In this document: positions 43,463 through 52,990 of the stretch, in pieces
Layout of the letters: the number at the start of each line of letters is the position of its first letter
Numbering within the stretch: the stretch's first letter is position 1
DNA from: Polynucleobacter bastaniensis
GTDB taxonomy: Bacteria > Pseudomonadota > Gammaproteobacteria > Burkholderiales > Burkholderiaceae
Assembly: GCF_018882205.1 (NCBI RefSeq)
Contig: NZ_JACVOU010000002.1
Location: 372,001 to 436,000 of the forward strand
Direction: 5' to 3'
Length of the DNA: 64,000 nt
The notes under the pieces: generated by a model
What the model was told of the DNA's origin: nothing
The model's database searches: none
Seen by the model: the letters and a program-made list of their open reading frames with translations, nothing else
Program-made: the position numbers and the translations under genes

Positions 43463-43506
43463 AAGTGTCAAATTTAATTGACACTTTCAAATGTCAATGA
43501 CAAAAT
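43463..43506 (+). promoter_or_regulatory. bchG promoter with near-perfect PpsR palindrome
   Basis: AAGTGTCAA (43463-43471) and TTGACACTT (43478-43486) are perfect nine-base arms around six bases; inside is TGT-N12-ACA (43466-43483), the PpsR consensus. The right arm contains TTGACA (43478-43483), an exact -35 box, followed after 17 bases by CAAAAT (43501-43506) as a possible -10. Operator and promoter are thus fused. A second small palindrome TGTCAATGACA lies at 43493-43503. Confidence 0.75.
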
Positions 43507-43513
43507 CATTTAC

Positions 43514-44395
43514 ATGAATCTGCCTGATCCGAAAGCAATTTTGACGCTTTTAAAGCCTATTACTTGGTTCCCGCCAATGTGGGCATTTGCCTGTGGATCG
43601 ATTACTGGTAGCGAGGCAATCGCTGACAATCTACCCATTTTTCTCCTTGGATTAGCTCTCACTGGACCACTAGTTTGTGCTTCAAGTCAGGCGGTCAATG
43701 ATTGGTTTGATCGACACGTCGATGCGATCAATGAACCTTTGCGTCCAATACCCTCCGGTCGCATACCTGGTCGTTGGGGTCTATACATCGCGATTGTATG
43801 GTCTTTGATTTCTATCTGGGTGGGAAGCTATCTGGGTCCGATTGGATTCGCGGCAACCTTATTAGCCTTGGTGCTTGCTTGGCTCTACAGCATGCCGCCA
43901 ATCCGCTTTAAAAATAATGGCTGGTTTGGAAATCTTGCGTGCGGAATTAGCTACGAAGGTTTGGCGTGGGTTACTGGCGCCACCTTAATCTCAGGCGGCG
44001 TAATGCCAAGCAAACCATCACTAATACTTGCCGGCCTTTACAGCGCAAGTGCTCATGGCATCATGACCTTGAACGACTTCAAAGCGATTGAAGGTGATCG
44101 GCAAATGGGAGTGCGCTCCTTACCCGTTCAGCTCGGAGCTAAAAGAGCAGCGCAAGTTGCAGCAGCATTCATGTTGATTCCACAGCTAGTGGTGCTATGC
44201 CTGCTTCTATCTTGGGGCAAGGAAATGTACGCCTTAGTCATTAGCCTTCTAATCGTAGCCCAAGTGATTTTATTAAAAGATTTTTTAAGGCGACCTATAG
44301 AAAAAGCACTTTTCTATAGCAGCTTTGGAGTGCCTGTCTTGGTTGCTGGAATGATGGTTTCTGCTTTTGCAGTGACGGGGATGAATAACTCATGA
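43514..44395 (+). CDS. bchG: Bacteriochlorophyll synthase BchG
   Basis: 293 residues from ATG 43514; the frame is open to a TTG at 43478, but that lies inside the operator. It is a UbiA-type prenyltransferase with about eight helices that joins geranylgeranyl diphosphate to bacteriochlorophyllide a. The prenyl-diphosphate motif is NDWFDRHVDAINEPLRPIPSG and the second Asp motif is NDFKAIEGDRQMGVRSLP. No ribosome-binding site precedes the ATG, which sits about eight bases after the predicted -10 box. The stop overlaps the next gene by four bases. Confidence 0.94.
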   Translation: MNLPDPKAILTLLKPITWFPPMWAFACGSITGSEAIADNLPIFLLGLALTGPLVCASSQAVNDWFDRHVDAINEPLRPIPSGRIPGRWGLYIAIVWSLISIWVGSYLGPIGFAATLLALVLAWLYSMPPIRFKNNGWFGNLACGISYEGLAWVTGATLISGGVMPSKPSLILAGLYSASAHGIMTLNDFKAIEGDRQMGVRSLPVQLGAKRAAQVAAAFMLIPQLVVLCLLLSWGKEMYALVISLLIVAQVILLKDFLRRPIEKALFYSSFGVPVLVAGMMVSAFAVTGMNNS

Positions 44396-45720
44396 GTATC
44401 GCAATCAGTCAACCGCTATTAAATCTCTCGACATTCGGATGGTTGAGTATCGTTCGCATCGGACTTGTACAAGCTTGTATTGGCGCTATTGTGGTGATGA
44501 CCACATCCACCTTAAATCGAATCATGGTGGTTGAGCTAGCCTTGCCAGCAAGTCTCCCAGGTTTTTTAGTAGCGATTCATTATTTTGTGCAAGTTATTCG
44601 CCCAAGAATGGGCTTTGAGTCTGATAGCGGGGCTAAGAAAACGCCTTGGATATTGGGCGGAATCACTTTATTAGCCATTGGTGGTTTTGGTGCTGCTATC
44701 GCGACAACATTAATGGGGGTACATCTTCTCTTAGGCATTGCCTCAGCCATTGTTGCTTTCTTCTTAATTGGTATAGGCGTGAGTATGAGCGGCACATCCT
44801 TGCTAGCCCTACTAGCGAAAGGTGTGAGCGATGAGCGCAGGGCGGCTGCCGCTACGACTGTGTGGCTCATGATGATTTTTGGCTTTGCAATGACAAGTGG
44901 GATTGCTGGAAAGTTTTTAGATCCATATGAACCAGAAAAAGTGATCTTGATATCCGGAATCATCTCTTTGTCTGCTATGGCGCTTTCTTTTGCAGCCCTG
45001 TTCAAACTAGAAGGTCATGATCTGCAAAATAGTAAAGCTCATGCAGATAAAAAAGTCCCCTTTAAAAAAGCCCTGAGCGATATCTTGGCTGATCCAGATA
45101 CTAAGCGATTTACGATCTTTATCTTTTTATCGATGCTGGCATTTAGTGCTCAAGATTTAATTTTGGAACCATTTGCGGGAATGATTTTTAACTATACCTT
45201 GGGTGAGACAACCAGCCTATCGGGTATCCAGCATGCTGGTGTATTGACCGGAATGTTATTGGTGGCTGTATGTGGATCGAGTAGATTGCGTCAATATTTT
45301 GGCTCACTACGATCGTGGATGATTTATGGCTGCCTTGCATCTGCATTAGCCATGTTCGGATTGGTTTTGGCTGGTTTACTAGAAGGTGACTGGCCATTGA
45401 AGCCCAATGTATTTTTGCTGGGCTTAGCCAATGGCGCTTTTTCAATAGCGGCGATTGCCTCCATGATGAGATTAGCAGTGGTTGGCGGAGCGGGTAAAGA
45501 GGGAGTGCGCATTGGGCTTTGGGGCGGTGCGCAAGCCATTGCCTTTGGCATGGGTGGACTGATTGGGGCTGGGGCTAGTGATTTAGCCAGATCCATTTTT
45601 GCTAATCCTGCCTTTGCATACTCCAGCGTCTTTTTTATCGAAGCATTGTTGTTTGTTGTTTCAGCATATATGGCCTCTCTAGTTGAGAGAAAAAATAGCA
45701 CTATGAGTCAAGCGAGGTAA
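44392..45720 (+). CDS. BCD/PucC-family transporter between bchG and bchP
   Basis: 442 residues, about 12 membrane helices. VRIGLVQACIGAIVVMTTSTLNRIMVVEL mirrors the LhaA signature, and HYFVQVIRPRMGFESDSG is the family loop. The gene corresponds to orf428 (also called bch2) found between bchG and bchP in Rhodobacter. The role is probably pigment delivery or assembly. Overlaps bchG by four bases. Confidence 0.9.
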   Translation: MSIAISQPLLNLSTFGWLSIVRIGLVQACIGAIVVMTTSTLNRIMVVELALPASLPGFLVAIHYFVQVIRPRMGFESDSGAKKTPWILGGITLLAIGGFGAAIATTLMGVHLLLGIASAIVAFFLIGIGVSMSGTSLLALLAKGVSDERRAAAATTVWLMMIFGFAMTSGIAGKFLDPYEPEKVILISGIISLSAMALSFAALFKLEGHDLQNSKAHADKKVPFKKALSDILADPDTKRFTIFIFLSMLAFSAQDLILEPFAGMIFNYTLGETTSLSGIQHAGVLTGMLLVAVCGSSRLRQYFGSLRSWMIYGCLASALAMFGLVLAGLLEGDWPLKPNVFLLGLANGAFSIAAIASMMRLAVVGGAGKEGVRIGLWGGAQAIAFGMGGLIGAGASDLARSIFANPAFAYSSVFFIEALLFVVSAYMASLVERKNSTMSQAR

Positions 45721-45725
45721 AGCGA

Positions 45726-46931
45726 ATGGGAACAGAATTTATTTATGATGCGGTGGTGATTGGTGGCGGTCCAGCAGGCGCTACTGCAGCCCAAACACTG
45801 GCTAAAAAAGGCAAGCAAGTGTTATTGCTGGATAAGCGAGGTAGGGTGAAGCCCTGTGGTGGTGCAATACCTCCGCGCTTGATTAAAGACTTTGAGATTC
45901 CGGATGAGCTATTGGTAGCCAAGGCAAAATCAGCGCGCATGGTTTCTCCTGTCGGCAAAGCGGTTGATATTCCAATTGAGAATGGTTTTGTTGGCATGGT
46001 CGATCGAGCTCAATTCGATGAATGGTTACGCATGCGTGCTGTTGAAGCGGGAGCGACTCGAGAGGACGGGCTTTTTGAAGCTCTGACACGTGAAGGTTCG
46101 CTCGCCAGAATTCACTATCGCACTAGAGGTGCGCGTGATGGCGATACTGGTGCCATGAAAAGCGTTCTCACCAAAGCAGTCATTGGTGCTGATGGCGCTA
46201 AGTCTCAAGTGGGCAGAAGCGCTGGTGTTCAGGGTTGTGCAGAGGCGAATTATGTCTTCGCGTATCACGAAATCATTAAAACTCCGCCAAACACGCCCCA
46301 TCATTTCGATTCCACTCGCTGTGATGTTGTGTATCAAAAGCCAATCTCCCCCGATTTTTATGGCTGGGTATTTCCTCACGGCGATACGATCAGTATTGGT
46401 ACTGGCAGTGCTGACAAAGGCTTCTCCTTAAGGAATGCTGTTGCTAAGCTGCGCGCAGATGTGGGTCTCGAGGGTGCAGAATTGGTCAGGCATGAAGGTG
46501 CACCGTTACCAATGAAGCCTCTAAAAAAATGGGACGATGGACAACAAGTTGTGCTGGCTGGTGATGCTGCTGGTGTTGTCGCGCCGGCCTCTGGCGAGGG
46601 AATTTATTACGCCATGCTAGGTGGTCAATTAGCTGGTGAGGCTGTATATGAATTTGTAGAGAGTAATGATCCTGCAAAGTTACAGTTAGCCAGAAAGCGC
46701 TTTATGAAAGAGCATCGCATGACTTTCTGGGTTTTAGGAATCATGCAGTATTTCTGGTACTCAACTGATAAGCGACGCGAGAGTTTTGTCAAGATGTGCG
46801 AAGACAAGGATGTTCAGAAGCTGACATTCGAGTCTTATATGAATAAAAAACTGGTGCGCAAAAAGCCTTTGGCTCATGTCAAGATCTTCTTCAAAGATAT
46901 GGGGCATTTATTAGGGCTAGCTAAGGCATGA
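45726..46931 (+). CDS. bchP: Geranylgeranyl-bacteriochlorophyll reductase BchP
   Basis: 401-residue FAD enzyme that reduces the geranylgeranyl tail to phytyl in three steps. FAD motif VVIGGGPAGATAAQTLAKKG is near residue 10, DKRGRVKPCGGAIPPR follows, and GDAAGVVAPASGEGIYYAM is the second flavin motif. It completes bacteriochlorophyll a with a phytol tail. The stop overlaps tspO by four bases. Confidence 0.95.
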   Translation: MGTEFIYDAVVIGGGPAGATAAQTLAKKGKQVLLLDKRGRVKPCGGAIPPRLIKDFEIPDELLVAKAKSARMVSPVGKAVDIPIENGFVGMVDRAQFDEWLRMRAVEAGATREDGLFEALTREGSLARIHYRTRGARDGDTGAMKSVLTKAVIGADGAKSQVGRSAGVQGCAEANYVFAYHEIIKTPPNTPHHFDSTRCDVVYQKPISPDFYGWVFPHGDTISIGTGSADKGFSLRNAVAKLRADVGLEGAELVRHEGAPLPMKPLKKWDDGQQVVLAGDAAGVVAPASGEGIYYAMLGGQLAGEAVYEFVESNDPAKLQLARKRFMKEHRMTFWVLGIMQYFWYSTDKRRESFVKMCEDKDVQKLTFESYMNKKLVRKKPLAHVKIFFKDMGHLLGLAKA

Positions 46932-47413
46932 TGCTTTTCTTTAAACACAAGTACCTATTAATGATCGCTGCATGGATGATCATTACTTCTGTCGCAGGTG
47001 GCTTAGCGACAGAAATCGGTCCTTGGTATTTTTCATTGAAGCAGCCGGAATGGAAACCGCCAGATTGGGCCTTTGGTTTGATCTGGACGATTATTTTCAT
47101 ACTATCGGCAGCGGCCTGGATGATTGCTTTTAACAATCGCCCTACAAGGTCACAAAGAATTTCTTTGGTTGGCCTATTTGTACTTAATAGCGCCTTAAAT
47201 ATTCTTTGGAGCATCTTTTATTTTCGCATGCACCACCCCGATTGGTCTCTGATTGAAGCGGGTTTTTTATGGTTATCAGTCTTAGCAATTATGGTGGTCA
47301 TGTGGCCTATCCATAAATTGGCTGCCTTTTTAATGTTGCCCTATTTGATCTGGGTCACGATCGCGATGTGTTTGAACTGGGAGACCCTGGTTCTCAATCC
47401 GGGGGCTTATTAA
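46928..47413 (+). CDS. tspO: TspO/MBR family tryptophan-rich sensory protein
   Basis: 161 residues with five membrane helices. WYFSLKQPEWKPPDWAFGLIWTIIF is the conserved porphyrin-binding region of the family, and LNSALNILWSIFYF with many Trp residues follows. In Rhodobacter sphaeroides TspO lowers expression of photosynthesis genes in oxygen, probably by tetrapyrrole efflux or sensing. Here it is joined by overlap to bchP and lies three bases from hemA, the entry point of tetrapyrrole synthesis. Confidence 0.92.
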   Translation: MMLFFKHKYLLMIAAWMIITSVAGGLATEIGPWYFSLKQPEWKPPDWAFGLIWTIIFILSAAAWMIAFNNRPTRSQRISLVGLFVLNSALNILWSIFYFRMHHPDWSLIEAGFLWLSVLAIMVVMWPIHKLAAFLMLPYLIWVTIAMCLNWETLVLNPGAY

Positions 47414-47416
47414 ACA

Positions 47417-48727
47417 ATGGCCAGCATGAAACTACTCAACCTTGGTGTAAATCATCACACTGCTCCAATAGATATTCGGGAAAGTGTTGCTGTAGCTCCT
47501 GAAATTTTGCAAGACTCGTTAATTGATCTGCGAAAGTACTTGCAAGGTAAAAATTCAAGTGCTAGCCCTGAGGTAGCAATTCTGTCGACTTGTAATCGAA
47601 TGGAAATTTACTGCGCTGCAAATGATGTGGAGTATGCAGATAACGATTTTGAAAAAAGAGCCTTTGATTGGTTGGCGGCGCAAAATAATGTTCAGGGTAA
47701 TGAGCTACGCCCCTATATTTATTCTGCGACATCTGCAGATGCTGTAAAGCATGCTTTCAGGGTAGGCAGTGGCCTAGATTCGATGGTGCTCGGAGAGACC
47801 CAGATTCTGGGGCAAATGAAGAAGGCGATTGACTATGCCAATCAAGTAGGAACTGTTGGCGCTTATCTAAAGCCATTATTTGATAAGACTTTTTCTGTAG
47901 CCAAAGTGGTTCGAGGTAGCACTCAAATTGGCGCTCATTCAGTATCGATGGCGGGCGCCTCAATCAAACTGGTTCAGCGTATTTTTGGCGACATCAATGG
48001 ATGTAATGTGCTGTTTATTGGGGCAGGTGAAATGATCGGCCTTTGTGCAAGTCATTTTGCTGGTAAGAAGCCTAAGAAGATTACAATTTCTAATCGTACG
48101 GTAGATAGGGGCAGTGAGTTAATTAAGGCCTTTGCTGATCAAAATTTAGTAACCGAAGTATTTCCCTTGCATGAGTTAGCTCAGCATCTGCATGAATATG
48201 ATGTAGTTGTGTCTTGCACTGCGAGTTCATTGCCAATTATTGGTCTAGGGATGGTCAAAACTGCATTGAAAGCAAGACAGTATCGGCCCATGGTCTTGAT
48301 TGACTTAGCTGTGCCAAGAGACTTTGAGTCTGAGATTAAGAGTGTGAAGGATGCCTACTTATACTCAATCGATGACCTTGGTGAGATTGTAAGTGCGGGC
48401 AAAGCAAATCGAACAGAGTCTGTTCATGAGGCAGAGAAAATCATTGAAAAGGGAGTGATTGAGTTTTATCAAGCCCTGGAAAAAAGAACGGTAGTGCCCA
48501 TCATCAAATCGATTCAGGATCAAGGTGAGCGGTATCAAAAAATTGAGCTGGAAAAAGCAGGCAGAAGAATTGCTAAAGGAGAGGATCCGATGATTGTTCT
48601 TTCTCAAATGGCTAGTGCGCTAGCTAATAAATTTATGCACGCTCCAATTTGCGCGCTCCAGAATTCTAGCCATGAAAATTTGGAAGATTTTAAAAAGATT
48701 ATTTCGACAATCTATACGACAAAGTAA
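47417..48727 (+). CDS. hemA: Glutamyl-tRNA reductase HemA (C5 pathway)
   Basis: 436 residues. LGVNHHTAPIDIRESVAV and LSTCNRMEIYCA (catalytic Cys near residue 58) identify the family; FIGAGEMIGLCASHFAGK is the NADPH-binding part, and a C-terminal dimerisation helix follows. It forms glutamate-1-semialdehyde from Glu-tRNA for all tetrapyrroles. Its place after tspO and before dxs suggests a copy controlled with photosynthesis genes. Whether a second hemA exists elsewhere cannot be seen here. Confidence 0.94.
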   Translation: MASMKLLNLGVNHHTAPIDIRESVAVAPEILQDSLIDLRKYLQGKNSSASPEVAILSTCNRMEIYCAANDVEYADNDFEKRAFDWLAAQNNVQGNELRPYIYSATSADAVKHAFRVGSGLDSMVLGETQILGQMKKAIDYANQVGTVGAYLKPLFDKTFSVAKVVRGSTQIGAHSVSMAGASIKLVQRIFGDINGCNVLFIGAGEMIGLCASHFAGKKPKKITISNRTVDRGSELIKAFADQNLVTEVFPLHELAQHLHEYDVVVSCTASSLPIIGLGMVKTALKARQYRPMVLIDLAVPRDFESEIKSVKDAYLYSIDDLGEIVSAGKANRTESVHEAEKIIEKGVIEFYQALEKRTVVPIIKSIQDQGERYQKIELEKAGRRIAKGEDPMIVLSQMASALANKFMHAPICALQNSSHENLEDFKKIISTIYTTK

Positions 48728-48733
48728 ATTGCC

Positions 48734-50617
48734 ATGTTAAAGATCACCAATCTTCTCGAGACCATCACTAGCCCTGCTGATTTGAGGGATTATGAATCCA
48801 ATCAACTCCCTCAAATCGCTCAAGAATTACGCAGCTTTATTCTCAACTCAGTCTCCAGTACTGGTGGACATTTATCTTCTAATCTAGGTACTGTAGAACT
48901 GGCTATTGCCCTACATTACGTATTTGATACCCCACATGACCGAATGATCTGGGATGTAGGCCATCAAAGTTATGCCCATAAGGTACTGACAGGGCGGCGT
49001 GAGGGAATGTCCACACTTCGTCAATACGGTGGTATCTCAGGATTTCCAAAGCGAAGTGAAAGTGAATACGACGCTTTTGGTACTGCTCATTCTTCAACGA
49101 GTATCTCGGCTGCTTTGGGGATGGCCGTAGCAGCCAAGACCAAAAATGAAAAGCGCAGCGTAGTAGCCATTATTGGTGATGGCGCTATGAGTGCTGGTAT
49201 GGCATTCGAAGCCATGAACAATGCTGGCGTGAATAAAAAAGTTCCTTTGATAGTGATACTGAATGACAACGAGATGTCGATTTCACCGGCAGTTGGTGCG
49301 TTGAATCGATATTTAGTGAAACTCATCTCGGGCTCGATGTATGCGGCCACTAAAAGAGGTATCGACAAGGTTTTATCGGTTGCTCCGCCAATACGCGAGT
49401 TCGCAAAAAGGCTTGAGGGTCATGCAAAAGGAATGGTTGGCCCAGCTACGATTTTTGAAGAGTTTGGATTTGATTACTACGGGCCGATTGATGGGCATGA
49501 CTTAGATGTATTAATTCCTACCCTAGAAAACATCAAACATCTCGCACAAACTGAGGGGCCTCAGTTTCTTCACATCATTACCAAGAAAGGCAAGGGCTAC
49601 GATCGGGCAGAAGCAGACCCTATTCTTTATCATGGGCCAAGCAAATTTGATGCGAGCATCGGAATTCAAGCCGGTAAAGCCAGTAAGAAAACCTTTACCC
49701 AGGTATTCGGTGAATGGTTGTGCGATATGGGGGCTGCGGATGAGCGACTCATTGCGATTACACCAGCCATGCGTGAGGGCTCTGGACTAAACGAGTTTGA
49801 AGCTCGCTTCCCGGATCGTTACTATGACGTTGGAATTGCTGAGCAACATGCCGTTACCTTTGCTGCTGGTATTGCCTGCGAAGGCTTAAAGCCAGTAGTT
49901 GCGATTTACTCTACTTTCTTACAGCGTGGCTACGATCAGCTGATTCACGATGTTACCTTACAGAATCTCCCGATTGTTTTCGCGATTGATCGTGCCGGTA
50001 TTGTTGGTGCGGATGGTGCAACGCATGCTGGTGCCTTTGACATTGCCTTCTTACGTTGCCTGCCTAACTTGATTTTGATGACGCCCTCGAATGAGCAAGA
50101 ATGCCGTGCTATGTTGAGCACTGCTTTCAGACATGATGGCCCGGCAGCTGTCCGCTACCCGCGCGGTTCTGGTATTGGAGCTCCAGCTGAGCCTTCGCTA
50201 GATACCCTAGCGATGGGTAAGGGTCTCATAGTGCGCACTTTAAATAATGAAGTGCCACCAACGAAAAAAATTGCTTTTATCTGCTTTGGACCTATTTTAT
50301 ATAGCGCCTTAGCCGTAGCGGAAGAGATCAACGCTACAGTAGTAGATATGCGTTTTGTTAAGCCGCTCGATGAGGAATTGCTCCTGACTATTGCCCGCTC
50401 TCATGATGGCCTGGTATTGATTGAAGATAGCGCAATTCAGGGCGGCGCTGGCAGCGCCTGCCTTGAGGTGCTATCGAATAAAAACATTCAAATAGAAACC
50501 CTCCAAATTGGGTTGCCGGATGAGTATGTAGAGCATGGCGATGTCAATTTACTCTTAGATCACTATGGACTTTCTGCTCAGAAGATACAGCAGAGTGTTA
50601 TTGCCCGATTTGGATAA
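48734..50617 (+). CDS. dxs: 1-deoxy-D-xylulose-5-phosphate synthase
   Basis: 627-residue thiamine-diphosphate enzyme, first step of the MEP isoprenoid route. [35 protein letters not shown], the ThDP motif [18 protein letters not shown] with NDNEMSIS, and the transketolase segment [18 protein letters not shown] are present. It lies seven bases after hemA. The 3' end overlaps the frame of the next gene. Confidence 0.95.
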   Translation: MLKITNLLETITSPADLRDYESNQLPQIAQELRSFILNSVSSTGGHLSSNLGTVELAIALHYVFDTPHDRMIWDVGHQSYAHKVLTGRREGMSTLRQYGGISGFPKRSESEYDAFGTAHSSTSISAALGMAVAAKTKNEKRSVVAIIGDGAMSAGMAFEAMNNAGVNKKVPLIVILNDNEMSISPAVGALNRYLVKLISGSMYAATKRGIDKVLSVAPPIREFAKRLEGHAKGMVGPATIFEEFGFDYYGPIDGHDLDVLIPTLENIKHLAQTEGPQFLHIITKKGKGYDRAEADPILYHGPSKFDASIGIQAGKASKKTFTQVFGEWLCDMGAADERLIAITPAMREGSGLNEFEARFPDRYYDVGIAEQHAVTFAAGIACEGLKPVVAIYSTFLQRGYDQLIHDVTLQNLPIVFAIDRAGIVGADGATHAGAFDIAFLRCLPNLILMTPSNEQECRAMLSTAFRHDGPAAVRYPRGSGIGAPAEPSLDTLAMGKGLIVRTLNNEVPPTKKIAFICFGPILYSALAVAEEINATVVDMRFVKPLDEELLLTIARSHDGLVLIEDSAIQGGAGSACLEVLSNKNIQIETLQIGLPDEYVEHGDVNLLLDHYGLSAQKIQQSVIARFG

Positions 50618-51842
50618 AGCATTGGTTGGGCAGGATTTAATTCAAGAGATTCCCTATCGGGACTTATGTACTGATTGTGGAGTGTCACGCACATCAGCCC
50701 CCAAGCGCTGCGCAACTGCTTGCCAATTTATTCAACCCGATTATCCAAAATACGAACTATCAGTCCATGGTAGAGAGCGTAAGCTAGAAAATTCTGATGA
50801 AGTATTTTTTGGGGCCTACCTCCACATGTTTAGGGCCCGATTAATTAATCCTTTACCTGGTGCGCAATGGACTGGAATTATTAGTAGGCTATGTGAGGTT
50901 CTGCTGGAGAAGGGGGAGATAGACGCTGTTATTACCATGCGTTCTGATCCCGAAGATCGCTGGAAACCGAGTCCAGTCATCGTTACTGAAGCAGAGGATA
51001 TGGCCGAGTGTCGGGGCATGAAGATGGGTTATGCACCCATCATTCAGTACCTTGAACAAGCTAAAGATTTGGGATATAAAAAAGTAGCGATGGTGGGCAT
51101 ACCTTGCCAAGTCTATGCTGCTAGAGCTTTAGAAAAAGAGCTTGGATTTGAGAAATTACTCATTATTGGATCACCTTGTTCTGATAACACAACAACAGAA
51201 AACTTCCATCAGTTTTTAGGCTTGTTGAGTCCCAATCCTGAAGATATTACGTATCTAGAATTTAGAGCTGACTACCATGTTGAATTGAGATTTAAAAATG
51301 GTGAAGTGCAAGAAATTCCTTTTTTAAAGTTGCCCCTCAGCACCTTACCCGCAGATTTTTTCCCAACGACTTGTAAAACCTGCGTTGATTATGTCAACTC
51401 CCTATCGGACATCACAGTGGGGTATATGGCAGGCACAGGGGAGCAATGGATTATTGTTCGAAACCCAAAAGGTCAAGGGCTTGTGAATCTACTTTCTAGC
51501 GAGCTATCACTTGAGCCGGTCAGTTCCGCTGGCAATCGTTTAGGCCCTGTTAAGGGTTTCATGAAGAATGTGGAGCTCGCCGCAGGTGGCTTGCCATTGC
51601 AGCGGATGCCAAACTTTATGCGCAGTATTTTTGCTTGGGTAATGCCTAGATTTGGACCTCGCGGGCTGGAGTTTGCTAAAGCGAGGGTAGAGATGAAAGC
51701 AATTGAATCGGTGATTCATTTACGCAGCATTGCACCGCACAAAATTAAAAATATGGTGCCGAAATCTACCTGGGTTTTGCTTGAAAAATATGAGATACGC
51801 CCTTCTAGTGATGAAATAAAGGGGTCTAGGGAAAGTACTTAA
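50565..51842 (+). CDS. bciB: Ferredoxin-type divinyl (proto)chlorophyllide 8-vinyl reductase BciB
   Basis: 425 residues from ATG 50565, a 53-base overlap with dxs; GTG 50595 and TTG 50601, 50610 and 50622 are in frame and a later start is possible. The protein belongs to the F420-hydrogenase beta-subunit family with FAD and Fe-S sites: [20 protein letters not shown] near the N-terminus, [19 protein letters not shown] and CKTCVDYVN. In chlorophyll clusters this family is BciB, which reduces the C8 vinyl group. No bciA or bchJ is seen in the window, so it is the only visible 8-vinyl reductase. Confidence 0.85.
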   Translation: MDFLLRRYSRVLLPDLDKALVGQDLIQEIPYRDLCTDCGVSRTSAPKRCATACQFIQPDYPKYELSVHGRERKLENSDEVFFGAYLHMFRARLINPLPGAQWTGIISRLCEVLLEKGEIDAVITMRSDPEDRWKPSPVIVTEAEDMAECRGMKMGYAPIIQYLEQAKDLGYKKVAMVGIPCQVYAARALEKELGFEKLLIIGSPCSDNTTTENFHQFLGLLSPNPEDITYLEFRADYHVELRFKNGEVQEIPFLKLPLSTLPADFFPTTCKTCVDYVNSLSDITVGYMAGTGEQWIIVRNPKGQGLVNLLSSELSLEPVSSAGNRLGPVKGFMKNVELAAGGLPLQRMPNFMRSIFAWVMPRFGPRGLEFAKARVEMKAIESVIHLRSIAPHKIKNMVPKSTWVLLEKYEIRPSSDEIKGSREST

Positions 51843-51870
51843 GACAATTCATTTGAGTATCTTCAAAAAT

Positions 51871-51905
51871 GAGCCTATAAAGTAAACATTCCCATTTATA
51901 GGCTC
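51871..51905 (+). terminator. 11-bp perfect stem-loop after bciB
   Basis: GAGCCTATAAA (51871-51881) pairs perfectly with 51895-51905 across a 13-base loop. It lies 28 bases after the bciB stop. No U-run follows, so termination may be weak or Rho-assisted. A second short inverted repeat, TCTCAA/TTGAGA (51923-51942), lies nearer the next gene and could be an operator. Confidence 0.55.
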
Positions 51906-51960
51906 TTAGACAGCTACAGCGATCTCAAGTTTTGGTTTGAGACTGTGACCTGATCAAGTG

Positions 51961-52935
51961 ATGTTCATGAATTTATCTAGGCTAGTGAGCATCGCTAAAT
52001 CTAAAAAGAGATCTAGCCACGACGACTCCAAACTTAACCAGAATTCCCAATCAAATCAGTCCAATAGCATTTGGGAGGACTGCTTGGTTTCAAATGCGCC
52101 CTCTAAGGCTAGATTTGAGAAAAACAATACTGCGCATCCATTAGAAAAAGCCTGTACGGAAGAGGAATATCTTGAGTCGCTAGTCAAGACGATTGAAAAT
52201 AATATTTTGCCCTTGATCGTTGAGAAGCACCTCGAAACATCGATTTCCTTAGCTTTAAAGGCTCCTTCGGTTGATCTCATTCCGCAACAATCGATTGCTG
52301 AGTTAACGCAATTGGTATTGCAAGAGGATGCGAAAACCTCTGTGAAGTACGTCAAGGACATTCATGCTTCTGGCGTGAGTCTCGAAAATATTTATCTGCT
52401 CTTATTGACTCCTGTCGCTAGAAGACTTGGTGAAATGTGGGAGGGTGATGAGTCTAGCTTTACGGATGTCACGATTGCACTGTGGCGTATTAAGCAGCTC
52501 ATGTATGACTTAAGTCCCATCTTTCAGCAATATGCAGAGCAAAATAAAACCGGATCGAGCATTATGCTCGTTCCTCTGCCAGGTTCGCAACACAACTTAG
52601 GTCTATTTATGGTCTCTGAGTTCTTCGCTAAAGCCGGTTGGAGAATATGGGGTGAATTGGCTGCCACACAAGAAGACATTGTTTCGATGGCGCAGACAGA
52701 GTGGTTTGACGTCATCGGCCTATCCGCAAGCCTTCGAGAGCAGTTCCCGCAATTAAAAGACTTGATTCAAGAGATTAAGCTGAAATCAAAAAATCCACGT
52801 GTTGGCTTGATTGTTGGCAGCCCTGTTTTTAATCAATATCCTGAGTTAGTAGATGAATTAGGTGCTGATATGGTTGGATTTGATGCAGCAGATGCCTTGG
52901 AGAAGGCAACTTACTATGTTGAGCGATTGCGCTAA
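51961..52935 (+). CDS. Second B12-binding SCHIC-type regulator (AerR/PpaA paralogue)
   Basis: 324 residues from ATG 51961 (a GTG just before and an ATG two codons later are alternatives). The first 65 residues are polar, Ser/Asn/Lys-rich and probably disordered. A helical domain follows with LGEMWEGDESSFTDVTIAL, then the Rossmann-like domain (about 200-324) with PLPGSQHNLGLFMVSEFF, GLSASLREQ and VGSPVFNQYP. The architecture matches the ppaA-like gene beside ppsR, including the SQH-x-LG motif. It may modulate PpsR or another regulator with cobalamin or heme. It follows the bchG-to-bciB unit after 118 bases with its own leader. Confidence 0.82.
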   Translation: MFMNLSRLVSIAKSKKRSSHDDSKLNQNSQSNQSNSIWEDCLVSNAPSKARFEKNNTAHPLEKACTEEEYLESLVKTIENNILPLIVEKHLETSISLALKAPSVDLIPQQSIAELTQLVLQEDAKTSVKYVKDIHASGVSLENIYLLLLTPVARRLGEMWEGDESSFTDVTIALWRIKQLMYDLSPIFQQYAEQNKTGSSIMLVPLPGSQHNLGLFMVSEFFAKAGWRIWGELAATQEDIVSMAQTEWFDVIGLSASLREQFPQLKDLIQEIKLKSKNPRVGLIVGSPVFNQYPELVDELGADMVGFDAADALEKATYYVERLR

Positions 52936-52990
52936 CTGTAATTTAGTGTAGATAAATTTTTCCGATATCGATGACTCAGGTGCACATAGT

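Noticed and set aside
43478..43513. TTG 43478 as bchG start
   Set aside because: It lies in the PpsR palindrome and -35 box; BchG homology begins at MNLPDP.
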